Origin: Clostridia bacterium
GTDB taxonomy: Bacteria > Bacillota > Clostridia > Oscillospirales > Acutalibacteraceae
NCBI GenBank assembly: GCA_900772705.1
Contig: CAAGRQ010000013.1
Span: 1 to 9,416 of the forward strand
Length of the DNA stretch: 9,416 nucleotides
Direction: 5' to 3'
Within the stretch, counting starts at the first letter, position 1. Every line of letters starts with the position of its first letter. Below the pieces are notes generated by a model, which was given only the letters and a program-made list of their open reading frames with translations, did no database searches and was not told the origin of the DNA. This document shows, one piece after another, positions 1 to 6,290 of this stretch. The position numbers and the translations under genes were made by a program.

Positions 1-1752
1 CTTTCCGCCGTATCTGTTAAGATTAGACGGGAGAGTAAGATTAGATGTTACATTATCAAGAGAGTCGTTGCCGTCCTTAATTACATTTGCGTCGAGTTGC
101 TCTTTTGCGGAAGAATAAAGCGCAGTCTTTACGCTGTCGGTATTCCACGGAATAAGCAGAGCATAATTATCCGTTTCGGGATAAGTTACGGTTTTGCCCT
201 CAAAAGTGAGGTTGAAAAATACTTTAACCTGCTTGCCCTGAGCGAAACTGTTTTCGTCGATTTGGGGAAAGAAAATTTTACCGTTTGAGGACACAAGGCT
301 TTCGTCATCTGTTGATTTAACAGTTACGGTAATACCGTCAAAGCCTTTATTTTTAAGGACTGTATTGAGTTTTGTAATAACATTGCTGTCAACGCCGTAC
401 TTTGGCTGAAGAGACGAAAAACTCCACTCCATAGAATCAAGAACGGCACGCAAATATACATCGGGGTCAATATTTTTTGACCAAACATTGATGTTAAAAT
501 CCTTTGTTCCGACAGCCTCGCCTCTGGTAATTGTGGCTGTGAGAGTAACGGTTACTATATTCTTATCGGGTAGAGTTACCTTGCCCTTATTCGAAATAAT
601 TTGAGCGTTACTGCTTTTCCAAACGACATCGCATTCGTTATATTCCTTAGGCAAATCGAGGGTACACTCTTCTTTAACGGTTGAGTAATCAAGGCTGAGT
701 TCGTCAACTGCGGTCTTGACCTTTTTGGCGTCCTCTTTTTTCTTAGCCTCGGCTGCTTCCTCTTCGGGAGTTTTTGTATTCTGCCAGGTTAAAATCGGAT
801 AGCCGTTATTTTTATTCTTAGTATCTGCAACGAAAGCCTGAGTCTCGCCTGCGTTAAGATTTGAAAGCAAAGAATCTTTATCCGTAATCTGCACAAATTT
901 ATCGGCAGAGGTGCCGCCCGGTGTTGCAGTTTGGGTAAGGTAATAACAGTTTGTTACGGCTGCATTTGTAAAGCCGCTGACGCCGCATTTGCTCTCGCCG
1001 ATATTATAACAGTAAGCGAGAGTACCCGCAGTCTGTCTGCCTGTGATGCCGCCGCTTCTGCTTGTACCGCTTATCGTACCGGTATTATAGCAGTACTTAA
1101 CATTTACCTTTGCCGTTGTGTCACCGATGATACCGCCTGCGGTTGCACCGGTTACCGCAGCGCTGTTACTGCACGAAATGACGGAAGACGCAACCTTTTT
1201 ATTAGTCAAGACATTACCTACGATACCGCCGACATAATTTCTCTTTGCGCTGACAGAGCCTGCAAACGAGCAGTTTTCTATCGTACCGCCCTGAAGTTTA
1301 CCGACAATACCGCCTGCACTTGAACCTGTGGTGCTGACATTACCATCAACTTTAAGATTCTTTACACTGCCGCCGTAAACGCACCAAAACAAGCCATAAA
1401 ATGCGGCAGTGGTATTAATGCTCAGTCCCGATACGGTATGGTTTTTTCCGTCAAAGATACCGCTGTAAGCCTCTGTGACATAACCGCTCTCGGGCTTTCC
1501 GATAGGATACCATTCCTTAGAATTAAGGTCAATATCATCGGTAAGAACTGCATTTACATTACCGTTAGTTTTTGTATAGTCGGAAAACCATGCGAGTTCT
1601 GCGCCGTTTCCTATTTGGTACACTCCGTCTACGCAGTTTGGTTCCTGCTTATCCGTACCGTTCCACGCCGTTGAGGCGAAAGCGGGCACGGCAGAAAGGG
1701 TGCTAATCAATAATATCGCCGTCAATATTAATGATACAATTCTCTTTTTCAT
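1..1752 (-). CDS. Secreted GLUG-repeat / Ig-like domain surface protein (partial, C-terminus off the left edge)
   Basis: An uninterrupted reading frame runs leftward from the ATG at 1752 to base 1, giving 584 residues with no stop, so the 3' end is missing. AAAGGAG lies just upstream of the ATG. Residues 1-26 form a classic Sec signal peptide (MKKR, hydrophobic core, cleavage after AFA). Residues about 45-135 resemble the usual lead-in of GLUG proteins (ELAWFSDY, GIFDGKNHTVSGL). About five GLUG-type repeats of 28-31 residues follow, with GGIVG, GGIVG, GGIIG and GGITG at 147, 175, 206 and 234 and a degenerate last copy. A Lys/Glu/Ala-rich linker (330-346) leads to an atrophied-Ig-like domain (about 347-424), a second Ig-like segment (about 428-535) and the start of another (from about 537, with LTLPS). 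The protein is probably exported, and any wall anchor or ligand-binding domain would lie past the edge. Its place downstream of a cobalamin riboswitch suggests B12-controlled expression. Adhesin or cobalamin-capture roles are inference. Confidence 0.88.
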   Translation of the reverse strand, partial: MKKRIVSLILTAILLISTLSAVPAFASTAWNGTDKQEPNCVDGVYQIGNGAELAWFSDYTKTNGNVNAVLTDDIDLNSKEWYPIGKPESGYVTEAYSGIFDGKNHTVSGLSINTTAAFYGLFWCVYGGSVKNLKVDGNVSTTGSSAGGIVGKLQGGTIENCSFAGSVSAKRNYVGGIVGNVLTNKKVASSVISCSNSAAVTGATAGGIIGDTTAKVNVKYCYNTGTISGTSRSGGITGRQTAGTLAYCYNIGESKCGVSGFTNAAVTNCYYLTQTATPGGTSADKFVQITDKDSLLSNLNAGETQAFVADTKNKNNGYPILTWQNTKTPEEEAAEAKKKEDAKKVKTAVDELSLDYSTVKEECTLDLPKEYNECDVVWKSSNAQIISNKGKVTLPDKNIVTVTLTATITRGEAVGTKDFNINVWSKNIDPDVYLRAVLDSMEWSFSSLQPKYGVDSNVITKLNTVLKNKGFDGITVTVKSTDDESLVSSNGKIFFPQIDENSFAQGKQVKVFFNLTFEGKTVTYPETDNYALLIPWNTDSVKTALYSSAKEQLDANVIKDGNDSLDNVTSNLTLPSNLNRYGGK

Positions 1753-2017
1753 TTTTATTCTCCTTTAGATGTTCTTTGTTGTATCGGATTCGGTTGGCTT
1801 TTTGCCTTTCTCGTTTGTCCCGTTTTTTCTGCTCTCTGAGAGGGTTCGGCTCTTTTATGCCGGCTGTTTCCAAAGCCCGTGGCCAAGGGCCGAGATATGA
1901 TTTAATCATTGCGACCTCATCATCGGAAAAATCGGATTTTTTAGGAAGTCTTTTGAGAGTTTCGTATTTTTCCAAAAGTAGGGAAACACAGTTCTCTTTT
2001 GTCAATTTGACACTCAT
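1703..2017 (-). CDS. Small basic protein with HNH-repeat-like segment
   Basis: This is a 104-residue protein starting at ATG 2017, with AGGAG seven bases upstream. Residues about 8-55 resemble the homing-endonuclease-associated (HNH) repeat, a small helical module: LLLEKYETLKRLPKKSDF, then LGPWPRALETAGIKEP with the typical W..ALE.AG ending. The rest (about 57-92) is very basic and probably helical (REQKKRDKRERQKANRIR), which fits nucleic-acid binding. There is no HNH or other catalytic motif, signal peptide or membrane segment. The stop lies 50 nt inside the next gene, so its last 16 codons overlap the signal-peptide codons of the secreted protein in another frame, and that gene's ribosome binding site lies inside this one. 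It is the first gene after the riboswitch terminator, so it is probably co-regulated with the secreted protein. The function is unknown; a regulatory or leader role is only a guess. The good SD and family-like motif support a real gene. Confidence 0.62.
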   Translation of the reverse strand: MSVKLTKENCVSLLLEKYETLKRLPKKSDFSDDEVAMIKSYLGPWPRALETAGIKEPNPLREQKKRDKRERQKANRIRYNKEHLKENKNEKENCIINIDGDIID

Positions 2018-2032
2018 TTCAATCTCCTGAAT

Positions 2033-2070
2033 AAAAAATGCACATTCCTACAAGTAATTGTAAAAATGTG
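2033..2070 (-). terminator. Intrinsic terminator of the riboswitch expression platform
   Basis: On the minus strand, bases 2070-2041 form a 13-bp hairpin (CACATTTTTACAA with TTGTAGGAATGTG, two G-U pairs, TTAC loop). CATTTTTTATT (2040-2030) follows directly. It sits between the cobalamin aptamer and the SD of the 1703-2017 gene, where a riboswitch-controlled terminator is expected. The stem is AU-rich, so it may be weak. An upstream segment (2140-2134) can pair with 2074-2068 and so compete for the base of this stem. Confidence 0.65.
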
Positions 2071-2173
2071 CAACGATATTTGCAAAACGAACAAGCCAAA
2101 GAATACAAACCTTCTTCGGTTATCTGACAAACGGTTGCACTCTTCACTGTCCAAAAGCGATACATAAACCACA

Positions 2174-2290
2174 GTATTCGGCAGGTATCCCGACTTAATG
2201 AACGGCAGAGCCTTCAAATTACGGTAATGACGGTTGCGACGGATTTTCACCGAACTTCCCCTTAAATGCGACTGACGCAACACCGAATAC
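2174..2290 (-). ncRNA. Cobalamin (B12) riboswitch aptamer, short form
   Basis: Read on the minus strand, the segment follows the cobalamin aptamer order. The P1 strand GTATTCGG (2290-2283) pairs perfectly with CCGAATAC (2181-2174). A small TGCG/CGCA hairpin is followed by the core AAGGGGAAGT, then CGGTGAAAATCCG, then a divergent P6 region ATTACCGTAA in place of the usual CACTGTAA. After a short GGC-TCT-GCC hairpin comes the B12-box-like AAGTCGGGATACCTGCCG. It is only about 117 nt, so the P8-P12 side arms of the long class are absent. This suggests a short or variant class, but the class cannot be fixed by eye. Just 3', ACTGT/ACAGT (2175-2146) could form the P13 hairpin, whose loop GGTT is complementary to AACC in the L5 region (2235-2232). 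It is followed by a terminator and the 1703-2017 and 1752-1 genes, so it should repress them when cobalamin is plentiful. No convincing promoter was found just upstream. Confidence 0.82.
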
Positions 2291-2312
2291 AGATTTATTA
2301 AGTTTTCATTTC

Positions 2313-2362
2313 GCCGTGCAAGAAAAATACGAGTTAATTTTTTGCATATGTTCTTACACGGC
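2313..2362 (-). repeat. Imperfect inverted repeat / hairpin between apt-like gene and riboswitch
   Basis: On the minus strand, GCCGTGTAAGAA (2362-2351) pairs with TTCTTGCACGGC (2324-2313), giving 12 pairs including one U-G. An inner ATATG/CGTAT can extend the stem. The U-G is a C-A mismatch on the other strand, so the RNA fold favours the minus transcript. No T-run follows, so it is not a normal intrinsic terminator. A second ACGGC (2387-2383) could pair with the same GCCGT, making an alternative hairpin. It may mark the end of the alaS operon transcript or a leader structure before the riboswitch. Confidence 0.45.
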
Positions 2363-2391
2363 ACCGTTAAAAAAGTTACTGAGCCGTATGT

Positions 2392-2934
2392 TTACTTAAA
2401 GAAAAGCGGAAGCTTTTCGAGATAAATAATATCGTCTCTGTCTGCCGCATCGCCCTCTGCAAGCGGAAAAGCAGAGGCAACAACATCGGCATTAAACTTT
2501 GAGAGGAGTTCCTTTACAGCCTTAAGCGAGCCGCCTGTGGAAACAACATCGTCCACAATGAGAACTCTCTTTCCGTCGAGCAAATCCCCGTCCTCGTGAC
2601 CGAGATAAAGAGCCTGCTCCTTTTGGGTGGTGAGTGAAATATCAACTACCTTTTCGGGGCGATCCATATATACCTTAACGCCCTTACGAACAACAATATA
2701 TTTCTTGCCCGACATTTTGCTCATCTCGTAAGCGAGAGGAATGGACTTAGCCTCGGGGGTTACTATGTAGTCGAACTCGGGAACTTTCTTTAAGAGTTCC
2801 CTTGCACAAACCTCGGTAAGTTCTACATCGCCGAAAAGAATAAAAGCGGCAATGTCCATTTTATCGGAAACGGGAAACTTTTGGAGTTTACGCTCAATTC
2901 CGCCGATTTTCAATGTATAGTATTCTTTACTCAT
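2392..2934 (-). CDS. Phosphoribosyltransferase, adenine phosphoribosyltransferase-like
   Basis: This is a 180-residue type I phosphoribosyltransferase fold, the usual length for APRT. The PRPP-binding loop VLIVDDVVSTGGS is at residues 124-136. A PEAKS segment (60-64) and VVRK (81-84) match the (E)A(R/K) and RK landmarks of the adenine/xanthine PRT group, where the enzyme makes a nucleotide from a free base and PRPP. The substrate is not certain. The short hood region resembles APRT, but XPRT or regulatory PRT homologues of this length also occur, so no symbol is given. The ATG overlaps the stop of the upstream HIT gene (ATGA), with GGGAG about ten bases before it, which indicates translational coupling in the alaS-HIT-PRT operon. 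The protein ends LPLFFK. No T-tailed terminator is visible just after the stop. The enzyme is cytosolic and belongs to purine salvage. Confidence 0.88.
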   Translation of the reverse strand: MSKEYYTLKIGGIERKLQKFPVSDKMDIAAFILFGDVELTEVCARELLKKVPEFDYIVTPEAKSIPLAYEMSKMSGKKYIVVRKGVKVYMDRPEKVVDISLTTQKEQALYLGHEDGDLLDGKRVLIVDDVVSTGGSLKAVKELLSKFNADVVASAFPLAEGDAADRDDIIYLEKLPLFFK

Positions 2935-3263
2935 ATCAGCTTTTCTCCCAACTCGACTCCGCCGATAACATGAAAATGCAAATGCATAACAGTCTGTCCG
3001 GCATCGGAGCCGCAGTTATTAATTATACGATAAGACGAAATCCCCTGTGATTTGGCAATTTCCGGTATCTTTTCAAATATATGCTTTACATAAACACTAT
3101 TGAGTTCGTCAACATCATTGGCGGAGTCAATATGCTTTTTAGGCACACAGAGAAAATGAACCGGTGCAACGGGATTAAGGTCCTTAAATGCAAGCATCAT
3201 ATCGTCCTCGTAAACCTTGGTTGAGGGGATATTGCCGTTTATAATCTCACAAAAAACGCACAT
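2931..3263 (-). CDS. HIT-family (HINT-like) nucleotide hydrolase
   Basis: This is a 110-residue histidine triad protein of the HINT branch. The triad motif HLHFHVI begins at residue 94, and the middle histidine (H96) is the expected nucleophile. The N-terminus MCVFCEIINGNIPS is typical and includes the C2/C5 pair seen in many bacterial members; the end is slightly short. HINT proteins hydrolyse AMP-linked substrates such as phosphoramidates and aminoacyl-adenylates. An ATG at 3269 would add two residues but lies one base after GGAGG (3275-3271). The ATG at 3263 has a seven-base spacing and gives the standard family start, so it was chosen. The gene begins 15 nt after the alaS stop and ends in a 4-nt overlap with the phosphoribosyltransferase gene, so it is almost surely cotranscribed with both. 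Confidence 0.93.
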   Translation of the reverse strand: MCVFCEIINGNIPSTKVYEDDMMLAFKDLNPVAPVHFLCVPKKHIDSANDVDELNSVYVKHIFEKIPEIAKSQGISSYRIINNCGSDAGQTVMHLHFHVIGGVELGEKLI

Positions 3264-3278
3264 AGTCATTCCTCCGTA

Positions 3279-5906
3279 TTACTTAATCAGAGACTTCACA
3301 ATTTCTTCTACGGCAGAGAGTGCGCCGTCAAGTTTTGACAAATCCTTTGCTCCTGCCATAGCGGAATCGGGACGACCGCCGCCGCCTCCTCCTGCGAGTG
3401 CGGCAACCTGACGAACAAGATCTCCTGCCTTAACGCCCTTAGCAATTGCATTCTTGCCGCAAACGGCAACAATGCTCGCCTTATCGGAATTAACTCCTGC
3501 GATAACGGCAACTGCGTTATCGGACTTTGCCTTAATATCGTCGCCCATGGTGCGAAGTGCGTCGGGAGAAGCACCGTCAAGTTTAGCTGTATAAACCTCA
3601 AGGCCGTCAATTTCAAGCGGCTTTGAGAACATATCTGCACTCTTAAGTTTAGTCAGTTCGGCATTAAGGTTTTGAATTTCTTTATCCTTTTCCTTACTCT
3701 CGCCCAAAAGAGCCTCGACACGGCAGGTAACATCGTTCTCGCTTGTTTTAAGAGAGGAAGCGACAGCCTTAACCGTATTTTCCTGTTTATTGAGATAAGC
3801 GATTACATTAGTGCCGGTAAGAGCGGTGATACGGCGAACGCCGGAAGCAACGGAAGCCTCTGAAACAATCTTAAACAGTCCGAGTTGACCGCTGTTTGAA
3901 ACATGAGTACCGCCGCAGAACTCGGTTGAAAAATCGCCCGCTTTAACTACTCGTACAACATCTCCGTACTTTTCGCCGAAGAGCATCATTGCGCCCATTT
4001 TCTTTGCCTCTTCGATAGGCATTTCCATCATCTCAACTTTTTGCGCCGAGAGAATGAACTCATTTACTCTGTTCTCAACTGTTGCGATTTCTTCATCAGT
4101 CATCGCATTAAAGTGAGTAAAGTCAAAACGAACCTCATTTTCGTTAACAAGTTGTCCTGCCTGCTCTACATGAGTACCGAGAGTTTCTCTTAAAGCTGCC
4201 TGAAGAAGATGAGCGGCAGTATGATTACGCATAATTGCAAGTCGTCTGTTTTTATCAATCTCGGCAGTCACTTTATTTCCCGGGGAAAGAACGCCCGAAG
4301 CGACAACGCCGCTGTGGATATAAACGCCGTCGGCATTCTTTGCGGTATCCTCCACGATAAATTCTGCGCCGTCAAGTTTAATCACGCCTGTGTCGGCAAC
4401 CTGACCGCCCGAGGTTGCATAAAACGGAGTTTTATCAAGAATTACAGAGCCCTTTTCGCCTGTGCCGAGCATTTCAACCTGCTCACCGTCGGAGTTGATA
4501 AGAGCAAGAATTTCTGCCTCGCACTCAAAATCCGTATAGCCGACAAACTCTGTTTTTTCTGTCTTAATCTTAACGCTCTCGCCTTTCCAAGCGTCTGCGC
4601 CTGCGTCCTTACGGGCGGCACGGGCAGTTGCCTTTTGGTTTGCAAGAAGTTCGTTAAATCTATCCTCATCAACAGTCATTCCCTTTTCCTCGAGAACATC
4701 CTTTGTAAGGTCGAGCGGGAAGCCGAAAGTATCATTAAGTTTGAATGCGTCATCACCTGAGAACACAGTGCCTTTTGTATTTGCAATATATTCGTCAAGC
4801 AATGCAAGACCGGCGTCAATAGTCTTACCGAAGGATTCTTCCTCGGAAAGAATTACACGCTTGATAAGTTCTGCCTTATCCTTTAGTTCGGGATAAGCCA
4901 CCTCGTTATCTTTAATAACGGTATCGCACACCTTATAGATGAACGGCTCGTTAACGCCGAGAAGTCTGCCGTGGCGGCACGCTCTTCTGATAAGACGGCG
5001 AAGGACATAACCTCTGCCGTTATTTGACGGAATAACACCGTCGCCTATCATAAAGGTTGACGAACGAACATGGTCGGTGATAACACGAAGCGAAACATCG
5101 TTTTTAGCGTCGTCGTGATAATGAACACCTGCGATTTCGCTGATTTTCTTCATCGTGTTCTGTACGGTATCAACCTCGAAAATATTATCAACGCCCTGCA
5201 TAATGCAAGCAAGTCTTTCAAGACCCATACCGGTATCTATATTTTTATGTTTAAGTTCGGTATAATTTCCGTTGCCGTCGTTATTAAACTGGCTGAATAC
5301 ATTATTCCAGAACTCCGTATATCTGTCGCACTCGCAACCCGGTCCGCAATCAGGAGAGCCGCAACCGTACTTTTCGCCACGGTCAAAGTAAATCTCCGAG
5401 CAAGGTCCGCAGGGTCCCGAGCCGTGTTCCCAAAAGTTATCCTCCTTACCGAGACGAACTATATGAGACGGATCAACTCCGTTTTGCTTAGTCCAGATTT
5501 CGTAAGCCTCATCATCGTTTTCGTAAATAGTAACATAAAGTTTATCGACAGGCATTTCAAGAACCTTGGTACAAAATTCCCATGCCCAGGCGGTAGCTTC
5601 CTTTTTGAAATAATCGCCGAACGAGAAATTGCCGAGCATTTCAAAAAATGTACCGTGACGTGCTGTTTTGCCGACCTGCTCTATATCGGGAGTTCTGATA
5701 CATTTTTGGCAGGTTGTAACTCTGTTTCGAGGAGGAGTCACCTCACCGGTAAAATACTTTTTCATAGGTGCCATACCCGAATTGATAAGAAGAAGGCTCT
5801 TATCTCCGTTAGGCACGAGAGAAAAGCTGGGGAGTCTGAGATGTCCCTTGCTTTCAAAGAAAGAAAGATACTTTTCTCTGAGGTCGTTTAATGAAGTCCA
5901 TTCCAT
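3279..5906 (-). CDS. alaS: Alanine--tRNA ligase
   Basis: This full-length 875-residue AlaRS charges tRNA-Ala with alanine and clears mischarged Ser/Gly. The class II catalytic core comes first, with FFEMLGNFSFGDYF (87-100), the GMGLERLACIMQG segment (226-238) and GRGYVLRRLIRRACRHGR (297-314). The editing domain carries the zinc-binding HTAAH (H562, H566) and CGGTH (C664, H668). A predicted coiled linker (about 705-755) leads to the C-Ala domain, ending in a six-glycine run and RPDSAMAG (845-852), a variant of the common RPDxAQAGG. A Cys-rich insert (C182, C187, C191, C193) precedes DRYTEFWN. The ATG at 5906 has GGAG eight bases upstream and gives the standard start MEWTSLNDLREKYLSFFESKG. It is the first gene of the operon with the HIT and phosphoribosyltransferase genes. 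The 5' region between the promoter and ATG is too short for a T-box. Confidence 0.99.
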   Translation of the reverse strand: MEWTSLNDLREKYLSFFESKGHLRLPSFSLVPNGDKSLLLINSGMAPMKKYFTGEVTPPRNRVTTCQKCIRTPDIEQVGKTARHGTFFEMLGNFSFGDYFKKEATAWAWEFCTKVLEMPVDKLYVTIYENDDEAYEIWTKQNGVDPSHIVRLGKEDNFWEHGSGPCGPCSEIYFDRGEKYGCGSPDCGPGCECDRYTEFWNNVFSQFNNDGNGNYTELKHKNIDTGMGLERLACIMQGVDNIFEVDTVQNTMKKISEIAGVHYHDDAKNDVSLRVITDHVRSSTFMIGDGVIPSNNGRGYVLRRLIRRACRHGRLLGVNEPFIYKVCDTVIKDNEVAYPELKDKAELIKRVILSEEESFGKTIDAGLALLDEYIANTKGTVFSGDDAFKLNDTFGFPLDLTKDVLEEKGMTVDEDRFNELLANQKATARAARKDAGADAWKGESVKIKTEKTEFVGYTDFECEAEILALINSDGEQVEMLGTGEKGSVILDKTPFYATSGGQVADTGVIKLDGAEFIVEDTAKNADGVYIHSGVVASGVLSPGNKVTAEIDKNRRLAIMRNHTAAHLLQAALRETLGTHVEQAGQLVNENEVRFDFTHFNAMTDEEIATVENRVNEFILSAQKVEMMEMPIEEAKKMGAMMLFGEKYGDVVRVVKAGDFSTEFCGGTHVSNSGQLGLFKIVSEASVASGVRRITALTGTNVIAYLNKQENTVKAVASSLKTSENDVTCRVEALLGESKEKDKEIQNLNAELTKLKSADMFSKPLEIDGLEVYTAKLDGASPDALRTMGDDIKAKSDNAVAVIAGVNSDKASIVAVCGKNAIAKGVKAGDLVRQVAALAGGGGGGRPDSAMAGAKDLSKLDGALSAVEEIVKSLIK

Positions 5907-5943
5907 AATTTTATCTCCGAATCCGACGAAAAACCGCCGAATT

Positions 5944-5972
5944 ATTATCTTCTAAATTTATTCTAAAAACAA
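5944..5972 (-). promoter_or_regulatory. Sigma-A-like promoter of the alaS operon
   Basis: On the minus strand, -35 TTGTTT (5972-5967) and -10 GATAAT (5949-5944) are separated by exactly 17 bp. The -35 lies in the T-tract of the upstream terminator. Transcription would start near 5937, leaving a leader of about 30 nt before the alaS ATG. Confidence 0.6.
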
Positions 5973-5999
5973 CATCAAGGCGGGAGAGGTCTCCCGCCT
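5964..5999 (-). terminator. Intrinsic terminator after the PC4/YdbC-like gene
   Basis: AGGCGGGAG and CTCCCGCCT (5999-5978, minus strand) form a perfect 9-bp GC-rich stem with loop ACCT. TGATGTTGTTTTTAG follows. It lies directly after the 6009-6224 gene and separates it from the alaS operon. The plus strand has no T-run after the stem, so it should work leftward only. Confidence 0.88.
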
Positions 6000-6008
6000 G
6001 TGCATACA

Positions 6009-6224
6009 TCATAACTTTGATGCGATATTAGTCAATTCAACAAGTTCTTCCTTTGTAAAGGTAAGCCCCTTGCTCATCTTTGTGTGATCGGGTGACCAAT
6101 CTCTGACATCAACCTTCGGCTCTCTGCCGTTCCAAGAGATCATATTTACCTCTCTTGTCCATCCACGGGATGTCTCGGAAATAACACCGAGATGCTCAGT
6201 AATTTCGTACTTGATTTCCGGCAC
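6009..6224 (-). CDS. PC4/YdbC-family ssDNA-binding protein
   Basis: This is a 71-residue protein of the bacterial PC4/YdbC family, relatives of the eukaryotic transcription coactivator PC4 that bind single-stranded nucleic acid as dimers. Family hallmarks are visible: an N-terminal strand EITEHLGVIS (8-17), WTREVNMISWNGREPKVDVR (22-41), and RDWSPDHTKMSKGLTFTKEE (41-60) before a C-terminal helix. The length is standard for the family. The start codon is GTG (6222-6224), supported by GGAGGAG (6237-6231) six bases upstream; no closer ATG fits. It lies 49 nt after ackA on the same strand. It may be read through from ackA and may also have its own promoter, and it ends at a strong terminator. The cellular role in Firmicutes is poorly defined. 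It is cytosolic, with no signal peptide. Confidence 0.9.
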   Translation of the reverse strand: MPEIKYEITEHLGVISETSRGWTREVNMISWNGREPKVDVRDWSPDHTKMSKGLTFTKEELVELTNIASKL

Positions 6225-6261
6225 TGTATTCTCCTCCTTTCATAAAACTGTATATCTCTTA

Positions 6262-6290
6262 ATTATAAGCAAATTATTTATTAAGTTCGA
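6262..6290 (-). promoter_or_regulatory. Possible promoter of the PC4/YdbC-like gene
   Basis: A perfect -10 TATAAT lies at 6267-6262 on the minus strand. The hexamer 17 bp upstream is TCGAAC (6290-6285), only a 3/6 match to TTGACA and inside the ackA 3' end. The predicted start is near 6255, about 30 nt before the GTG. The weak -35 and the AT-rich setting make this tentative. Confidence 0.35.

Noticed and set aside
931..1323. 130-residue Cys/Ala/Thr-rich plus-strand frame
   Set aside because: It is the complement of the GLUG repeats; the periodic composition comes from the repeat codons of the secreted protein.
2295..2321. Possible promoter TTGCAC / TAATAA before the riboswitch
   Set aside because: The spacing is only 15 bp, the -10 match is 3/6, and the start would fall inside P1. 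Not good enough to list.
2014..2364. 116-residue minus-strand open frame starting MPCKNICKKLTR
   Set aside because: It covers the cobalamin aptamer, its expression platform and the inverted repeat; its composition is poor and no SD or family motif is seen. RNA structure explains the sequence better.
3264..3269. Upstream ATG for the HIT protein
   Set aside because: It is one base after the GGAGG; the ATG six bases later has proper spacing and gives the usual MCVFC start.
5070..5891. 273-residue plus-strand open frame, and a 183-residue one at 4209-4760
   Set aside because: Both are antisense shadows of alaS, which is complete with all family motifs. Neither has recognisable domains.
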